Below are positions 1 through 8,888 of a DNA stretch of 64,000 bases, one piece after another. The stretch comes from Brachybacterium sp. UMB0905. GTDB lineage: Bacteria; Actinomycetota; Actinomycetes; Actinomycetales; Dermabacteraceae. The position numbers were made by a program, and so were the translations under genes. The notes below the pieces were generated by a model. That model saw nothing but the letters and a program-made list of their open reading frames with translations. It was not told the DNA's origin and searched no databases. The stretch's first letter is position 1, and each line of letters opens with the position of its first letter. Location of the stretch: positions 100,683 through 164,682 of the forward strand of contig NZ_PNHL01000001.1 in assembly GCF_002871795.1 (NCBI RefSeq), in the 5' to 3' direction.

Positions 1-173
1 TCACCGCGGCGGAGGCCAAGCGCTTCCTGCCCAGCCTCGTGGTCGCGGCCGACGGCGATGCGATCGGGCCGCGACCGCTGACCCAGGAGATGCGCGCGCT
101 CGAACCGCCCGCGACCACCGAGGCGATCGAGCTGCTGATCACCGACCGCTCCGACCCCAGCCGCCACAGCTGA
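1..173 (+). CDS. C-terminal end of an unidentified protein
   Basis: The window opens inside a gene. The frame read from base 3 gives 56 residues without a stop and ends in TGA at 171-173. The visible tail contains ALEPPATTEAIELLITD and ends in a polar stretch, SDPSRHS. No diagnostic motif is visible in so short a piece and I do not recognise the family. GC content and third-position bias match the neighbouring genes, so it is probably real coding sequence whose start lies upstream of the window. Confidence 0.5.
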   Translation, partial: TAAEAKRFLPSLVVAADGDAIGPRPLTQEMRALEPPATTEAIELLITDRSDPSRHS

Positions 174-295
174 GCGGGGTGCCGGGGCGCGGCGTCGGGG
201 CGCGGCTGAGCGGGAGTCGGAGCGCGGCGGCAGTGCCGAGGCGGCGGGGCGCGGCGCAGCGTCGGGCGTCCAGCTCGGTTCCGTATCCTGGCCCG

Positions 296-613
296 ATGAT
301 CGCCCTCATCCAGATGTGGATCTTCGTCGTGCTGTCCCTCGCGCTGCTGGCCGTGGAGATCTGGGCGCTGATCAACGCGCTGCGCTTCCGGCCCGACGCC
401 TATATCGCCGCAGGCAAGCGCACCAAGACCTTCTGGGGAATCCTCACCGGCGTGGCCGTGCTGCTGGGCTTTTTGTCGCTGCCCTACCCCGTGGGTCGCG
501 GCGGGTCGATGCTGTTCATGCTGGCCGGGATCATCATCGCCGGCATCTTCCTGGCCGACGTGCTGCCTGCGCTCAAGCACGTCATGGGCCGCGCCCAGGG
601 CCACCGCTACTGA
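296..613 (+). CDS. DUF2516 family small membrane protein
   Basis: A 105-residue integral membrane protein. Three hydrophobic segments are visible: about residues 3-25 (starting IALIQMWIFVVL), 48-63 and 72-92. A short basic patch (AAGKRTKTFW) lies between the first two, and the tail is polar. Length and the ALINALRFRPDAY region fit the actinobacterial DUF2516 family, whose function is unknown. The ATG at 296 is preferred over an upstream in-frame start at 179 because the hydrophobic segment begins directly after it and the upstream extension is low-complexity Arg/Ala/Gly. Confidence 0.75.
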   Translation: MIALIQMWIFVVLSLALLAVEIWALINALRFRPDAYIAAGKRTKTFWGILTGVAVLLGFLSLPYPVGRGGSMLFMLAGIIIAGIFLADVLPALKHVMGRAQGHRY

Positions 614-680
614 CGCCCGGGCGCTGACCCGCCCAGCCCAGCCCCGTCGGCCCCCTGCCCCGTCTCGTCGGCCCTATTCC

Positions 681-739
681 GCAAATGTGAGATCCCGAGG
701 CATGCCGGTGCCGAACATGCCACGGCACCTCACATTTGC
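681..739. repeat. Imperfect palindrome, copy 1 (upstream of DUF559 gene)
   Basis: Two 24-base arms (681-704 and 716-739) face each other around an 11-base spacer and match at 21 of 24 positions. The outer ends read GCAAATGTGAG / CTCACATTTGC and the inner ends GGCATG / CATGCC. A related palindrome with the same arm length and spacer length lies on the other side of the DUF559 gene at 2210-2268. Confidence 0.8.
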
Positions 740-799
740 AGCGGCATCTGGCATGCGCGGCGGCACCTCACATTTGCAGCGGCATCTGGCATGCGCGGC
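724..799. repeat. Two perfect 38-bp tandem copies
   Basis: Bases 724-761 are repeated exactly at 762-799. Each unit carries the right end of the palindrome (CTCACATTTGC), so the second copy looks like a duplication of one palindrome arm plus its flank. The repeat lies 14 bp upstream of the conserved promoter motif of the DUF559 gene. Confidence 0.85.
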
Positions 800-812
800 G
801 GCGTGAACCCCA

Positions 813-845
813 CGACCTCTCCTCCACAACGGCCCGTCATCCACA
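813..845 (+). promoter_or_regulatory. Conserved 33-bp upstream motif, copy A
   Basis: This block has two cores, CCTCCACAACGG (821-832) and TCATCCACA (837-845), preceded by CGACCT. It matches 28 of 33 bases, with no gaps, to 8889-8921 in front of the Tad operon. In both places exactly 51 bp separate the motif from the ATG. Neither start has a Shine-Dalgarno sequence, and a CACTAT hexamer lies at -12 to -7 from this ATG, as expected of a leaderless promoter. It is probably an activator or repressor site; the protein is unknown. Confidence 0.6.
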
Positions 846-896
846 CCTCGCCTGTGCCCGCTGCACGGTGTGCGCCGCGTCCGGCACTATCCGGGC

Positions 897-2054
897 ATGC
901 GCCGTACTCCAATTCTCCACGGAGCGCTCCTGCACCGAGAGCGCTGGATCGCGATGGGAATCTCCAGTCGGCGCCTGACCACGTCATTCGTGCGCATCTT
1001 TCCCGGTTTCCACACGCCCCACGTATCCCCCGCGCACCTCGAGGACGTCTGCCGCGTCCTGCAGGAACAGGTCATCCCCGGTGCAGTCATCAGTCACACG
1101 ACGGCCGCTGCGCTCTACGGGATTCCCTTGCCCTGGCATACCGACGGCGGCATCTCCCTTCTACGCACCACGTGGAGCGCCGGGCATGAGCGCACCACGC
1201 TGTTCCGGTCCCCCGGTCCAGCAGCACTGCGCGGGAGCGACGCCGACCTCGCGCGCTCCACGCCTGCGGATGCCCCGGACCTGTGCATCCCTCACCTGCA
1301 CTGCACTGTTGCCCCAGGGGCGAATACCTCAGCCGGTCCTCGGGTCACGGTGCACCGGACGCTGGATCACATGTCTCGCACCCGAGACGGGCTGCGCATC
1401 CCCGCCCCCGGCCAGATGCTGCTCGAGCTCGCGCTGCTGCTGCCGCACGAGGATGTGGTGATCGCGCTGGACCATGTGCTGGGGCCGACGACACCATTCG
1501 GGCATCTCACGCGAGAAGAGTTGCGCGATCGCCTGGAGCCGTACCTGGGGCGCCGGGGTGGCCGTCGGCTCCTCACGGCGCTGGATGATGCGCGGGAGGG
1601 CGTCGAGTCCCCCGGTGAGACGCGCACCCGTCTGCTGCTGACTCGGGCCGGGTTCCCAGAGCCGACGATCAACCTGCCGGTCACGGACCCGGACACCGGC
1701 CGGCCGCGCCGGCTGGACCTGGCCTTTGAGGATCTACAGGTCGCGATCGAGTATGACGGCGATTGGCACCGTGAGCAGGACGTGTGGCGCGAGGACCACG
1801 CCCGACAAGACTCCCTGGAGTCGGTGGGCTGGGCCTTTCGCAGGCTCAACGCCGGGGACCTCGCGCAGCCCGAGCGTTTCCTGGATGCGCTGCGCCGCAC
1901 CATGCTCGCCCGGGGCGGGAACGTCCCCGCGCGCAGTCGCTGGGCCGACGGGGCGCTGACCCCGGGAGCGGTGCGTGCCCGAGAGCACGCCGCTCGGCGC
2001 CGAGGTGCGTCGGGTCGCAACGTGAGCGCACGGGCCCAGCGCCGAGCTGCTTGA
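897..2054 (+). CDS. DUF559 / Vsr-fold protein with AbiEi-like N-terminal region
   Basis: A 385-residue protein. The C-terminal part (about 250-345) has the DUF559 pattern of the very-short-patch-repair endonuclease fold: a DLAFED strand, then EYDGDWH at 285-291, then DHARQDSLESVGW and a final FRRLNAGDL strand. The N-terminal half resembles the helical DNA-binding region seen in AbiEi-type antitoxin/DUF559 proteins (SHTTAAALYGIPLP). A nuclease role is likely from the fold but not demonstrated. The ATG at 897 is chosen over in-frame 870 because it puts the upstream motif at the same 51-bp distance as in the Tad operon. The gene stands alone between two homologous palindromes. The tail after residue 350 is Arg/Ala rich. 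Confidence 0.75.
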   Translation: MRRTPILHGALLHRERWIAMGISSRRLTTSFVRIFPGFHTPHVSPAHLEDVCRVLQEQVIPGAVISHTTAAALYGIPLPWHTDGGISLLRTTWSAGHERTTLFRSPGPAALRGSDADLARSTPADAPDLCIPHLHCTVAPGANTSAGPRVTVHRTLDHMSRTRDGLRIPAPGQMLLELALLLPHEDVVIALDHVLGPTTPFGHLTREELRDRLEPYLGRRGGRRLLTALDDAREGVESPGETRTRLLLTRAGFPEPTINLPVTDPDTGRPRRLDLAFEDLQVAIEYDGDWHREQDVWREDHARQDSLESVGWAFRRLNAGDLAQPERFLDALRRTMLARGGNVPARSRWADGALTPGAVRAREHAARRRGASGRNVSARAQRRAA

Positions 2055-2209
2055 GCCGCGGCCCCTGCCGACGGCGGGCCTGCCCCTTCCGCCCGGCCAC
2101 CGCCCCACCCCGCAGCGCCGCCTACCGCCCACCCCGCGGCCCGCGGGCCTACTCCGCCCCGCGGCCCGCGGACCTGCTCTGCCGCCCCACCCCGCAGCGG
2201 CCACACCCT

Positions 2210-2268
2210 GCAAATGTCAGATCCGGTGGCATGCCCGGCACGAACATGCCACCGGATCCGACATTTGC
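2210..2268. repeat. Imperfect palindrome, copy 2 (downstream of DUF559 gene)
   Basis: Arms 2210-2233 and 2245-2268 match at 23 of 24 positions around an 11-base spacer. Outer ends GCAAATGTC / GACATTTGC, inner ends GGTGGCATG / CATGCCACC. Spacer length, arm length, and the CGAA just before the right arm are shared with copy 1 at 681-739, so the two are homologous elements that bracket one gene. Confidence 0.8.
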
Positions 2269-2294
2269 GCATTTGGGCCGGGTCTGCGCACGCA

Positions 2295-2330
2295 GAAGCG
2301 CCCGCCCTGCACAGGCAGGACGGGCGCTTC
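2295..2330. terminator. Terminator-like hairpin between DUF559 gene and fba
   Basis: A 16-bp stem (2295-2310 with 2315-2330, one mismatch) closes a 4-base loop. It lies 85 bp beyond the minus-strand stop of the aldolase and about 240 bp beyond the plus-strand DUF559 gene, so it could end transcription from either side. There is no long T run, which is usual at high GC. Confidence 0.55.
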
Positions 2331-2414
2331 GTGCGAACAGGCGCTTCCGGTGCGCTCAGGCGCGCGGGCTTCTCAGGTCACGGCCAGCTCAGGCCCCGGC
2401 GCCGTGCGCTCGGG

Positions 2415-3443
<1,029 letters not shown>

Positions 3444-3657
3444 CGGGCGTGTCTCCTTCGTGGAAAAACGGTCAGGGGCGACCCGTGTCACGCGCACCGC
3501 ACCGACTACTCGGTGAGGCACCGTCGTCGGGGTCGATCATCCTCCACCATCCTCCCACATCGGCGACCGCTGCACCCCTGCCTGAGGTCCTGGCCCAGCG
3601 GTGCGCTAGGGGCGTGTCTTCTAACCTTGTGGTGGTCCTTGGTGTGTCGGTGGGCGG

Positions 3658-3750
3658 ATGAGCTGGCAAGGCATGTTGTCCGACGCCCAGTGGGGATTGA
3701 TCGAGCCGTTGCTCCCGGCTCGTTGGTGCGGACGACGAGGGCGTCCGCAC
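3658..3750 (+). pseudogene. N-terminal remnant of an IS5-type transposase
   Basis: The frame starting at ATG 3658 reads MLSDAQWGLIEPLLPAR and then GRRGRPHS, the typical first 30-35 residues of IS5-group transposases. Nothing of the catalytic DDE domain follows: the sequence runs straight into the end of the convergent methyltransferase gene at 3751. A possible terminal repeat, GGGCGTGTCTTCTAACC, precedes it at about 3609. The element is a dead left end. Whether it also trimmed the neighbouring gene cannot be told from the sequence. Confidence 0.65.
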
Positions 3751-4443
3751 TCAGGCCAGCGGGCCCTCCGGGATGTCCGCGTGCTGCACCACCCAGGTGT
3801 GCAGGGCGATCGCTGCGGCGGCCGCGACGTTGATGGAGCGGGTGGAGCCGAACTGGGTGATGCCGACGGTGAGGTCCGCGGCGTCGAGGATCTCGGGGCT
3901 GAGTCCGGGGCCTTCCTGCCCCACCACGAGCACGGCGTCGCGCGGCAGGGTGGTGTGTTCGATGGGCTGTGCGCCGGGCACGATGTCGAGCGCGACAACG
4001 GGCCTGCCCTGCTCGCGCGCCCAGGCCAGGAAGTGCGCGGCGTCGGGGTGGTGGATCTCGTGCTGGTAGCGGTCGGTGACCATGGCGCCGCGGCGGTTCC
4101 AGCGGCGGCGTCCGATGATGTGGAAGGCGCCGACGTTCATGGCGTTGGCGGTGCGGACGATGGAGCCGATGTTCGCGTCGTGCTCAAGATTCTCGATCGC
4201 GACGTGCAGGGGGTGCCGACGGGTGTCGAGCTCGGCGATGATCGCCTCGCGTCGCCAGTACCGGTAGTGGTCCTGGACGTTGCGGCGGTCGCCGTGGGCG
4301 AGCAGCTCGGGGTCCAGGCGGGGGTCGTCCGGCCAGGGCTCGGGATGGGGGCCGACGCCGACCTCCCGGCCTGCGCTCGTCTCCCGGTCCGCACTCGTCT
4401 CCCGGCCCGCGCGCTCTTTGCGGCCCGCTGCCGCGCTGCTCAC
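3751..4443 (-). CDS. SpoU/TrmH-family RNA 2'-O-ribose methyltransferase
   Basis: A 230-residue SPOUT-fold enzyme expected to methylate ribose 2'-OH in tRNA or rRNA with S-adenosylmethionine. The three SpoU motifs are visible: NLEHDANIGSIVRTANAM (motif 1), VGQEGPGLS (motif 2) and QFGSTRSINVAAAAAIALH (motif 3, knotted SAM site). The first 50 residues are a low-complexity Arg/Ala/Glu leader. The start is the GTG that overlaps the dedA stop by four bases (GTGA) behind GGAGG, so the pair is translationally coupled. The target nucleoside cannot be read from sequence. The C-terminus abuts an IS5 remnant but motif 3 is complete. Confidence 0.85.
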   Translation of the reverse strand: MSSAAAGRKERAGRETSADRETSAGREVGVGPHPEPWPDDPRLDPELLAHGDRRNVQDHYRYWRREAIIAELDTRRHPLHVAIENLEHDANIGSIVRTANAMNVGAFHIIGRRRWNRRGAMVTDRYQHEIHHPDAAHFLAWAREQGRPVVALDIVPGAQPIEHTTLPRDAVLVVGQEGPGLSPEILDAADLTVGITQFGSTRSINVAAAAAIALHTWVVQHADIPEGPLA

Positions 4444-5108
4444 TCCTGCCTCCGCTCGAGCTCGTCCATGTGCTCCGCATCCGGGTCGGGCAGCCCCTGT
4501 GCGCGACGCCGCCGGTCGCGCAGCACCAGCTTGACGATGAACCAGATGATCGCGATCCCCAGCAGCACGTACACGACCGTGGAGATGATGTTCGTCCACG
4601 GCTCGATCGCCGTCCAGTTGTCCCCGAGGAAGAACCCGAGGGTGATGAACAGGGTGTTCCAGATGGCGCTGCCGAGCGCCGTGAGCAGCGTGAACATCCC
4701 GATCGGCATGGCATACAGCCCCGCGGGGATGGAGATCAGCGAGCGCACCCCGGGCACCATGCGGCCGAAGAAGATCGCCTTGCTGCCGTGCCGCTCCATG
4801 AACTGCACCGAGGAGTCGTAGTCCTCGACGTGGATCAGCGGCAGACGGATCACCAGGCGCCGCAGCCGCTCGGGCCCGAGCGCCCGGCCGATCCCGTACA
4901 GCAGCCACGCCCCTGCCACGCTGCCGGCCACGGACGCGAGCAGCATCAGCACGAAGGAGCTGCCGCCGCGCCCGGCGTCCACGCCCGCGAGCGGCAGCAC
5001 CACCTCGGAGGGGATCGGCGGGAACACGTTCTCCAGCAGGATCAGCAGGAACACCCCGAGCGGCCCGAGGTCACCCATGATCTGCACGGCCCAGTCGACG
5101 ATGTTCAT
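4440..5108 (-). CDS. DedA-family inner membrane protein
   Basis: A 222-residue membrane protein of the DedA/SNARE-associated family, whose members are linked to lipid-carrier flipping and membrane homeostasis. Family signatures include ENVFPPIPSEVVLPLAG near the N-terminus and FFGRMVPGVRSLISIPAG in the middle. Four or five hydrophobic segments are visible, the last (IAIIWFIVKLVL) followed by a charged tail. The ATG at 5108 follows AGGGAGA. It is first in a two-gene unit with the SpoU methyltransferase and is transcribed divergently from the metallopeptidase at 5221. Confidence 0.88.
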   Translation of the reverse strand: MNIVDWAVQIMGDLGPLGVFLLILLENVFPPIPSEVVLPLAGVDAGRGGSSFVLMLLASVAGSVAGAWLLYGIGRALGPERLRRLVIRLPLIHVEDYDSSVQFMERHGSKAIFFGRMVPGVRSLISIPAGLYAMPIGMFTLLTALGSAIWNTLFITLGFFLGDNWTAIEPWTNIISTVVYVLLGIAIIWFIVKLVLRDRRRRAQGLPDPDAEHMDELERRQE

Positions 5109-5220
5109 GTTCTCTCCCTTGCGCCGCGGCGGGGCGCTGCGGCATCGGGACGCTACCACCCGCCCCGTCCTCCCGGTCGCATCGGTGACCTGGGACACGC
5201 CCGCGGTCTACCCTGTGCGC

Positions 5221-6153
5221 ATGACCTTCAACCCGAACGCGGAGATCCGCTCCGACAACGTCTCAGCTTCCGGTGGCGGGGGCGGTTTCCGTCCGCGCGG
5301 TGGGGGCCTGCCCGGTGGCGGTGGCCTGAAGATCGGCGGCGCCGGCGGCTGCGTGCTGCTGGTGGTCATCCTCATCTTCACGCTGCTGGGCGGCAATCCG
5401 CTGGATCTGCTGGGTGGCGGGCCGCAGCCGGCTCCGGCCCCGCAGGCGCAGGAGGGTGAGGGCCTGGAGCACTGCCAGACCGGCGCCGATGCGAATGAGC
5501 ACGACGACTGCCTGGTGCAGGCCACGATCGAGTCCGCGGATTCGCTGTGGGAGAGCCTCGCCCCGGAGGCGGGCATCGACTTCGACTACCCCTCGGGGGT
5601 CATCTTCGAGCAGGGCGTGCAGACCGGCTGCGGCGGCGCCACCTCGGACGTCGGCCCCTTCTACTGCCCGGCCGACCAGACCATCTACGTGGATGTCACG
5701 TTCTTCGATGCTCTGAGCGGTCAGCTGGGTGCCGATGGTGGGCAGTTGGCGAAGATGTACGTCGTCGCCCACGAGTACGGGCACCACATCCAGTACCGGG
5801 CCGGGACGATGCAGAGAATCGACCGGGAGGCCACCGGTGAGCAGTCCGATGGGGTGCGGCTGGAGCTGCAAGCGGACTGCTACGCGGGCGTGTGGGCATA
5901 TCACGCCACCTCCACCACGGATGATCAGGGGCAGGCGATGCTGCAGCCGCTGACGAAGGAAGACATCGACTCGGCGCTGTCGGCGGCGAGCGCGGTGGGC
6001 GATGACCACATCCAGGGTGAGGTCTCCGGTGGGGAAGTGCGCCCAGATACGTGGACGCACGGCTCCTCCGAGCAGCGCCGCCACTGGTTCACCACCGGCT
6101 ATGAGGAGGGCACGGTCAAGGCGTGCGACACCTTCTCCGTGGATCAGGTCTGA
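5221..6153 (+). CDS. Membrane-anchored neutral zinc metallopeptidase (YpfJ family)
   Basis: A 310-residue protein. A Gly-rich cytoplasmic N-terminus (1-40) leads to one membrane segment (about 43-57, CVLLVVILIFTLL), a short Pro/Gln linker, and an extracytoplasmic peptidase domain with the zinc motif HEYGH at 184-188. The Cys pairs around 85-97 and 137-149 could form disulfides outside the cell. It fits the putative neutral zinc metallopeptidase family (YpfJ/KPN_02809); the substrate is unknown. The last seven codons and the stop are duplicated downstream as a 20-bp direct repeat. Confidence 0.85.
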   Translation: MTFNPNAEIRSDNVSASGGGGGFRPRGGGLPGGGGLKIGGAGGCVLLVVILIFTLLGGNPLDLLGGGPQPAPAPQAQEGEGLEHCQTGADANEHDDCLVQATIESADSLWESLAPEAGIDFDYPSGVIFEQGVQTGCGGATSDVGPFYCPADQTIYVDVTFFDALSGQLGADGGQLAKMYVVAHEYGHHIQYRAGTMQRIDREATGEQSDGVRLELQADCYAGVWAYHATSTTDDQGQAMLQPLTKEDIDSALSAASAVGDDHIQGEVSGGEVRPDTWTHGSSEQRRHWFTTGYEEGTVKACDTFSVDQV

Positions 6154-6174
6154 GCTCCGTGGATCAGGTCTGAG
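6135..6174. repeat. 20-bp tandem duplication across a stop codon
   Basis: Bases 6135-6154 are repeated exactly at 6155-6174. The unit covers the last codons and the TGA of the metallopeptidase, so the second copy lies just outside the gene. Confidence 0.85.
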
Positions 6175-6201
6175 GGTAGGCGCCGCGCCGAGGCGCGCTG
6201 G

Positions 6202-6795
6202 TCAGATCTCCAGTTCGCTGATGTCGTAGGCGGCGAGGTAGCGGTAGCCCGCCTGCTCGACGGCCTCACGGGAGGCATCCGAGCGATGGACGATCACGGC
6301 GACCGCGGCGATATCGGCCCCGGCCTCGGTGAGCGCCTCGCAGGCGGTGAGCACGCTGCCGCCGGTGGTCGAGGTGTCCTCCACGGCGATCACGCGTCGA
6401 CCGGTGACGTCGGGCCCTTCGATCCGACGCTGCAGGCCGTGGGCCTTCGCGGCCTTGCGCACCACGAAGGCGTCAAGCCCGGTGGTGCGCGGATCAGCGG
6501 CGGAGGCGTGCAGGATCGAGGTGGCCACGGGGTCGGCGCCGAGGGTCAGCCCACCCACGGCCTGAACCCCGTCCAGGAGCCCTTCGCGGTCGAACAGGTC
6601 CAGCATGACGCGGCCGACCAGCGGGGCGGCCTCGTGGTGGAGGGTGATGCGGCGCAGATCCACGTAGTGATCCGCTTCCTGGCCGGAGGAGAGGATGACG
6701 TGGCCGCGCACCACGGCGAGATCACGGATCAGCTCGCGCAGCCGCTCCCGGGCGGCATCGGAGGAGAGGGTCTGCGAGGCGGGGGCATTCGACAT
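6202..6795 (-). CDS. pyrE: Orotate phosphoribosyltransferase
   Basis: A 197-residue enzyme of pyrimidine synthesis that joins orotate and PRPP to give OMP. The PRPP-binding motif VIAVEDTSTTGGS is at about 136-148, the catalytic loop Lys-rich stretch VRKAAKAHG is near 113, and the N-terminal VILSSGQEADHYVDLRR segment is typical of PyrE. The length is normal. It stands alone on the minus strand behind an SDR gene (23-bp gap) rather than in a pyr operon. Confidence 0.92.
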   Translation of the reverse strand: MSNAPASQTLSSDAARERLRELIRDLAVVRGHVILSSGQEADHYVDLRRITLHHEAAPLVGRVMLDLFDREGLLDGVQAVGGLTLGADPVATSILHASAADPRTTGLDAFVVRKAAKAHGLQRRIEGPDVTGRRVIAVEDTSTTGGSVLTACEALTEAGADIAAVAVIVHRSDASREAVEQAGYRYLAAYDISELEI

Positions 6796-6818
6796 GGTCG
6801 CCAGGGTAATGCAGCGAC

Positions 6819-7673
6819 TCAGGCGTCCGGCTCGTCCTCGCGCTGCCAGGGGGCGTTCAGCTCTCGACGGGAGGCGCGGCGGCGGGAGCGGTGCACCGTG
6901 CGGGCCTGGAGGCGTCGGTACCAGTTCGGGGAGGTGAGGGCCCGCACGAGGGGACGCGGGGCGATGCGGGAGACCTCGCCTGCGGTGCGGTACTTGACCG
7001 ACGGGATCGACAGCACCGCCCCCTTGGCGGTGTCCTTGAGCGCCTGCTCCACCACATAGGGGGCTTTCAGCCAGGTCACGCGCGGCAGGCCCTCCATGTT
7101 CATGCTCGCCCGCTCATGGAATTCGGTCTGCACGAAGCCGGGCAGCAGCGCGGTGGCGGTGACGCCGGTGCCCTTCAGCTCCATGGCGAGAGATTCGGTG
7201 AACACGGTGACCCAGCTCTTGGAGGCGGCGTAGGGCCCGGCGGTGGTGTAGCCGGCCAGGGAGGAGACGTTGAGGATGGCGCCACAGCGGCGCTGGACCA
7301 TGGTGCGGGCGGCGGCGTGGGAGAGCACCAGGACGGCTCGCATGAGGGTGTCCATCTGGGCTTCGTGGTCCTCGATGCCGATCTCGAGGAAGCCGCCGCG
7401 CAGCCCGTAGCCGGCGTTGTTGACCAGCAGGTCCACACGGTCCACGGGGTCGGTGAGGCGGGTGGCGACGCGGTCGAGCTGCTCGCGATCCGAGAGATCG
7501 GCGCTCAGCACCTCGATGGTGACGTCGTGGACGTCACGGATCTGCTCGGCGACGGCCCGCAGTCGCGCGTCATCCCGCGAGACCAACACGAGATCATGCC
7601 CGGTGCCGGCGAGCTGCCAGGCGAATTCGAGCCCCAGCCCGGAGGTGGAGCCGGTGACCAGCGCGCGTGCCAT
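6819..7673 (-). CDS. Short-chain dehydrogenase/reductase
   Basis: A 284-residue NAD(P)-dependent oxidoreductase of the classical SDR fold. Cofactor motif TGSTSGLG at 7-14, NNAG at 85-88, catalytic Ser-137 in NVSS, and the YxxxK pair Tyr-148/Lys-152 are all present. After the Rossmann core comes a basic C-terminal tail (VHRSRRRASRRE). The substrate cannot be predicted. It is 23 bp upstream of pyrE on the same strand and may be cotranscribed with it. Confidence 0.85.
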   Translation of the reverse strand: MARALVTGSTSGLGLEFAWQLAGTGHDLVLVSRDDARLRAVAEQIRDVHDVTIEVLSADLSDREQLDRVATRLTDPVDRVDLLVNNAGYGLRGGFLEIGIEDHEAQMDTLMRAVLVLSHAAARTMVQRRCGAILNVSSLAGYTTAGPYAASKSWVTVFTESLAMELKGTGVTATALLPGFVQTEFHERASMNMEGLPRVTWLKAPYVVEQALKDTAKGAVLSIPSVKYRTAGEVSRIAPRPLVRALTSPNWYRRLQARTVHRSRRRASRRELNAPWQREDEPDA

Positions 7674-7746
7674 GGCCGAAGCATACGACCGGCACTATCC
7701 GGGCGGGGTCCGATGGGCGCTGCACCGGGCCCGTAGGATCGAGCTC

Positions 7747-8547
7747 ATGCGCATTGCGACCTGGAACATCAATTCCCTGCGAGCCCGTATGGACCGCGTC
7801 ATCGGTTTCCTGGACCGGCATGAGGTGGACGTGCTGGCGCTGCAGGAGATCAAGGCGAAGCCCCAGCAGCTGGATCTGGCCCCGTTCGAGGCGGCGGGCT
7901 ATGAGGTGGCGGTGCACGGGCTCAATCAGTGGAACGGCGTGGGGCTGATCTCCCGGGTGGGGCTTACGGATGTGCGACGCGAGCTGCCGGGGGCGCCGAC
8001 GTGGCCGGAGGATGACAGCGGTGTCATCGAGGCGCGGGCGCTGTCCGGGGTTGTGGGTGATGGCCTGCGGGTCTGGTCGCTGTATGTGCCCAATGGCAGG
8101 GAGCTGGAGCATCCGCACTACCCGTACAAGCTGCGCTGGCTGGAGGCGCTACGCGCGGAGGGGGCGCGGGAGCTCGCGGAGGATCCGTCGGCCCGGGTGG
8201 CGCTGGTGGGGGACTTCAATGTGGCGCCGCAGGATGAGGACGTGTGGTCGATGGAGTTCTTCGAGGGCAAGACCCACGTGTCCGAGCCGGAGCGGGCGGC
8301 GTTCCGGGCCGTCGTGGAGGCGGGGTACGCCGATGTGGTGCGGCCTGAGCATCCGGGGCCCGGGGTGTACACGTACTGGGATTACCAGGCGCTGCGCTTC
8401 CCGAAGAGGGAGGGGATGCGGATCGATTTCGTGCTGGGCTCGCCCACGGTGCAGCAAGCGGTGCGCGGCACGTTCATCGACCGGGAGGAGCGCAAGGGCA
8501 AGGGCGCATCCGATCATGCGCCCGTGGTGGTGGACCTGGAGCTGTAA
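7747..8547 (+). CDS. xthA: Exodeoxyribonuclease III
   Basis: A 266-residue exonuclease III / AP endonuclease of base-excision repair. MRIATWNINSLRAR opens the protein, LQEIKAK carries catalytic Glu-34, VGDFNVAP and the closing SDHAPVVVDLEL hold the remaining active-site Asp, Asn and His. The start is the ATG at 7747, where the conserved N-terminus begins; longer in-frame readings upstream run antisense into the SDR gene. Its last codons and stop are repeated three more times downstream (8536-8607). Confidence 0.92.
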   Translation: MRIATWNINSLRARMDRVIGFLDRHEVDVLALQEIKAKPQQLDLAPFEAAGYEVAVHGLNQWNGVGLISRVGLTDVRRELPGAPTWPEDDSGVIEARALSGVVGDGLRVWSLYVPNGRELEHPHYPYKLRWLEALRAEGARELAEDPSARVALVGDFNVAPQDEDVWSMEFFEGKTHVSEPERAAFRAVVEAGYADVVRPEHPGPGVYTYWDYQALRFPKREGMRIDFVLGSPTVQQAVRGTFIDREERKGKGASDHAPVVVDLEL

Positions 8548-8607
8548 GGCGCGCTGAAGCTGTAGCGCGCTCTGGAGCTGTAGCGCGCTCTGAAGCTGTA
8601 GGGCACG
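8536..8607 (+). repeat. Four 18-bp tandem units carrying the xthA stop
   Basis: Units start at 8536, 8554, 8572 and 8590, each built on CTGRAGCTGTA plus seven variable bases. The first unit contains the end of xthA. Because 18 is a multiple of three, every unit repeats a Leu-Glu/Lys-Leu ending followed by an in-frame stop (TAA, TAG, TAG, TAG). Confidence 0.8.
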
Positions 8608-8676
8608 GGGCGGCAGAGCTGTCGGGGTGCCGCACGCCCCCTGGTCATCACCGCCGCACGAGGTGCGCACACGAAA

Positions 8677-8708
8677 GAGCGGCGTCGCGATGAATCGCGG
8701 CGCCGCTC
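8677..8708. terminator. Terminator-like hairpin after xthA
   Basis: A 14-bp stem (8677-8690 with 8695-8708, one mismatch) closes a TGAA loop, with AAA before it and no T run after it. It probably ends xthA transcription. The rest of 8608-8888 shows no convincing gene. Confidence 0.5.
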
Positions 8709-8888
8709 CCCGACGAGACCTGGTCATCGGGATCAGGCGTACACGTGATCTGGCTGCGGTGCCGCTTTCGGCGGCTCACAGCCGGTCCGTTGCGGGGACC
8801 AGTCGTACGTGGGTTCCGATGGGGTACTTCGTCGTTGTGCAGATCACACTACGCCTTCCTGGAGGGGGTGGCAAGGACTTGGGTCCCG

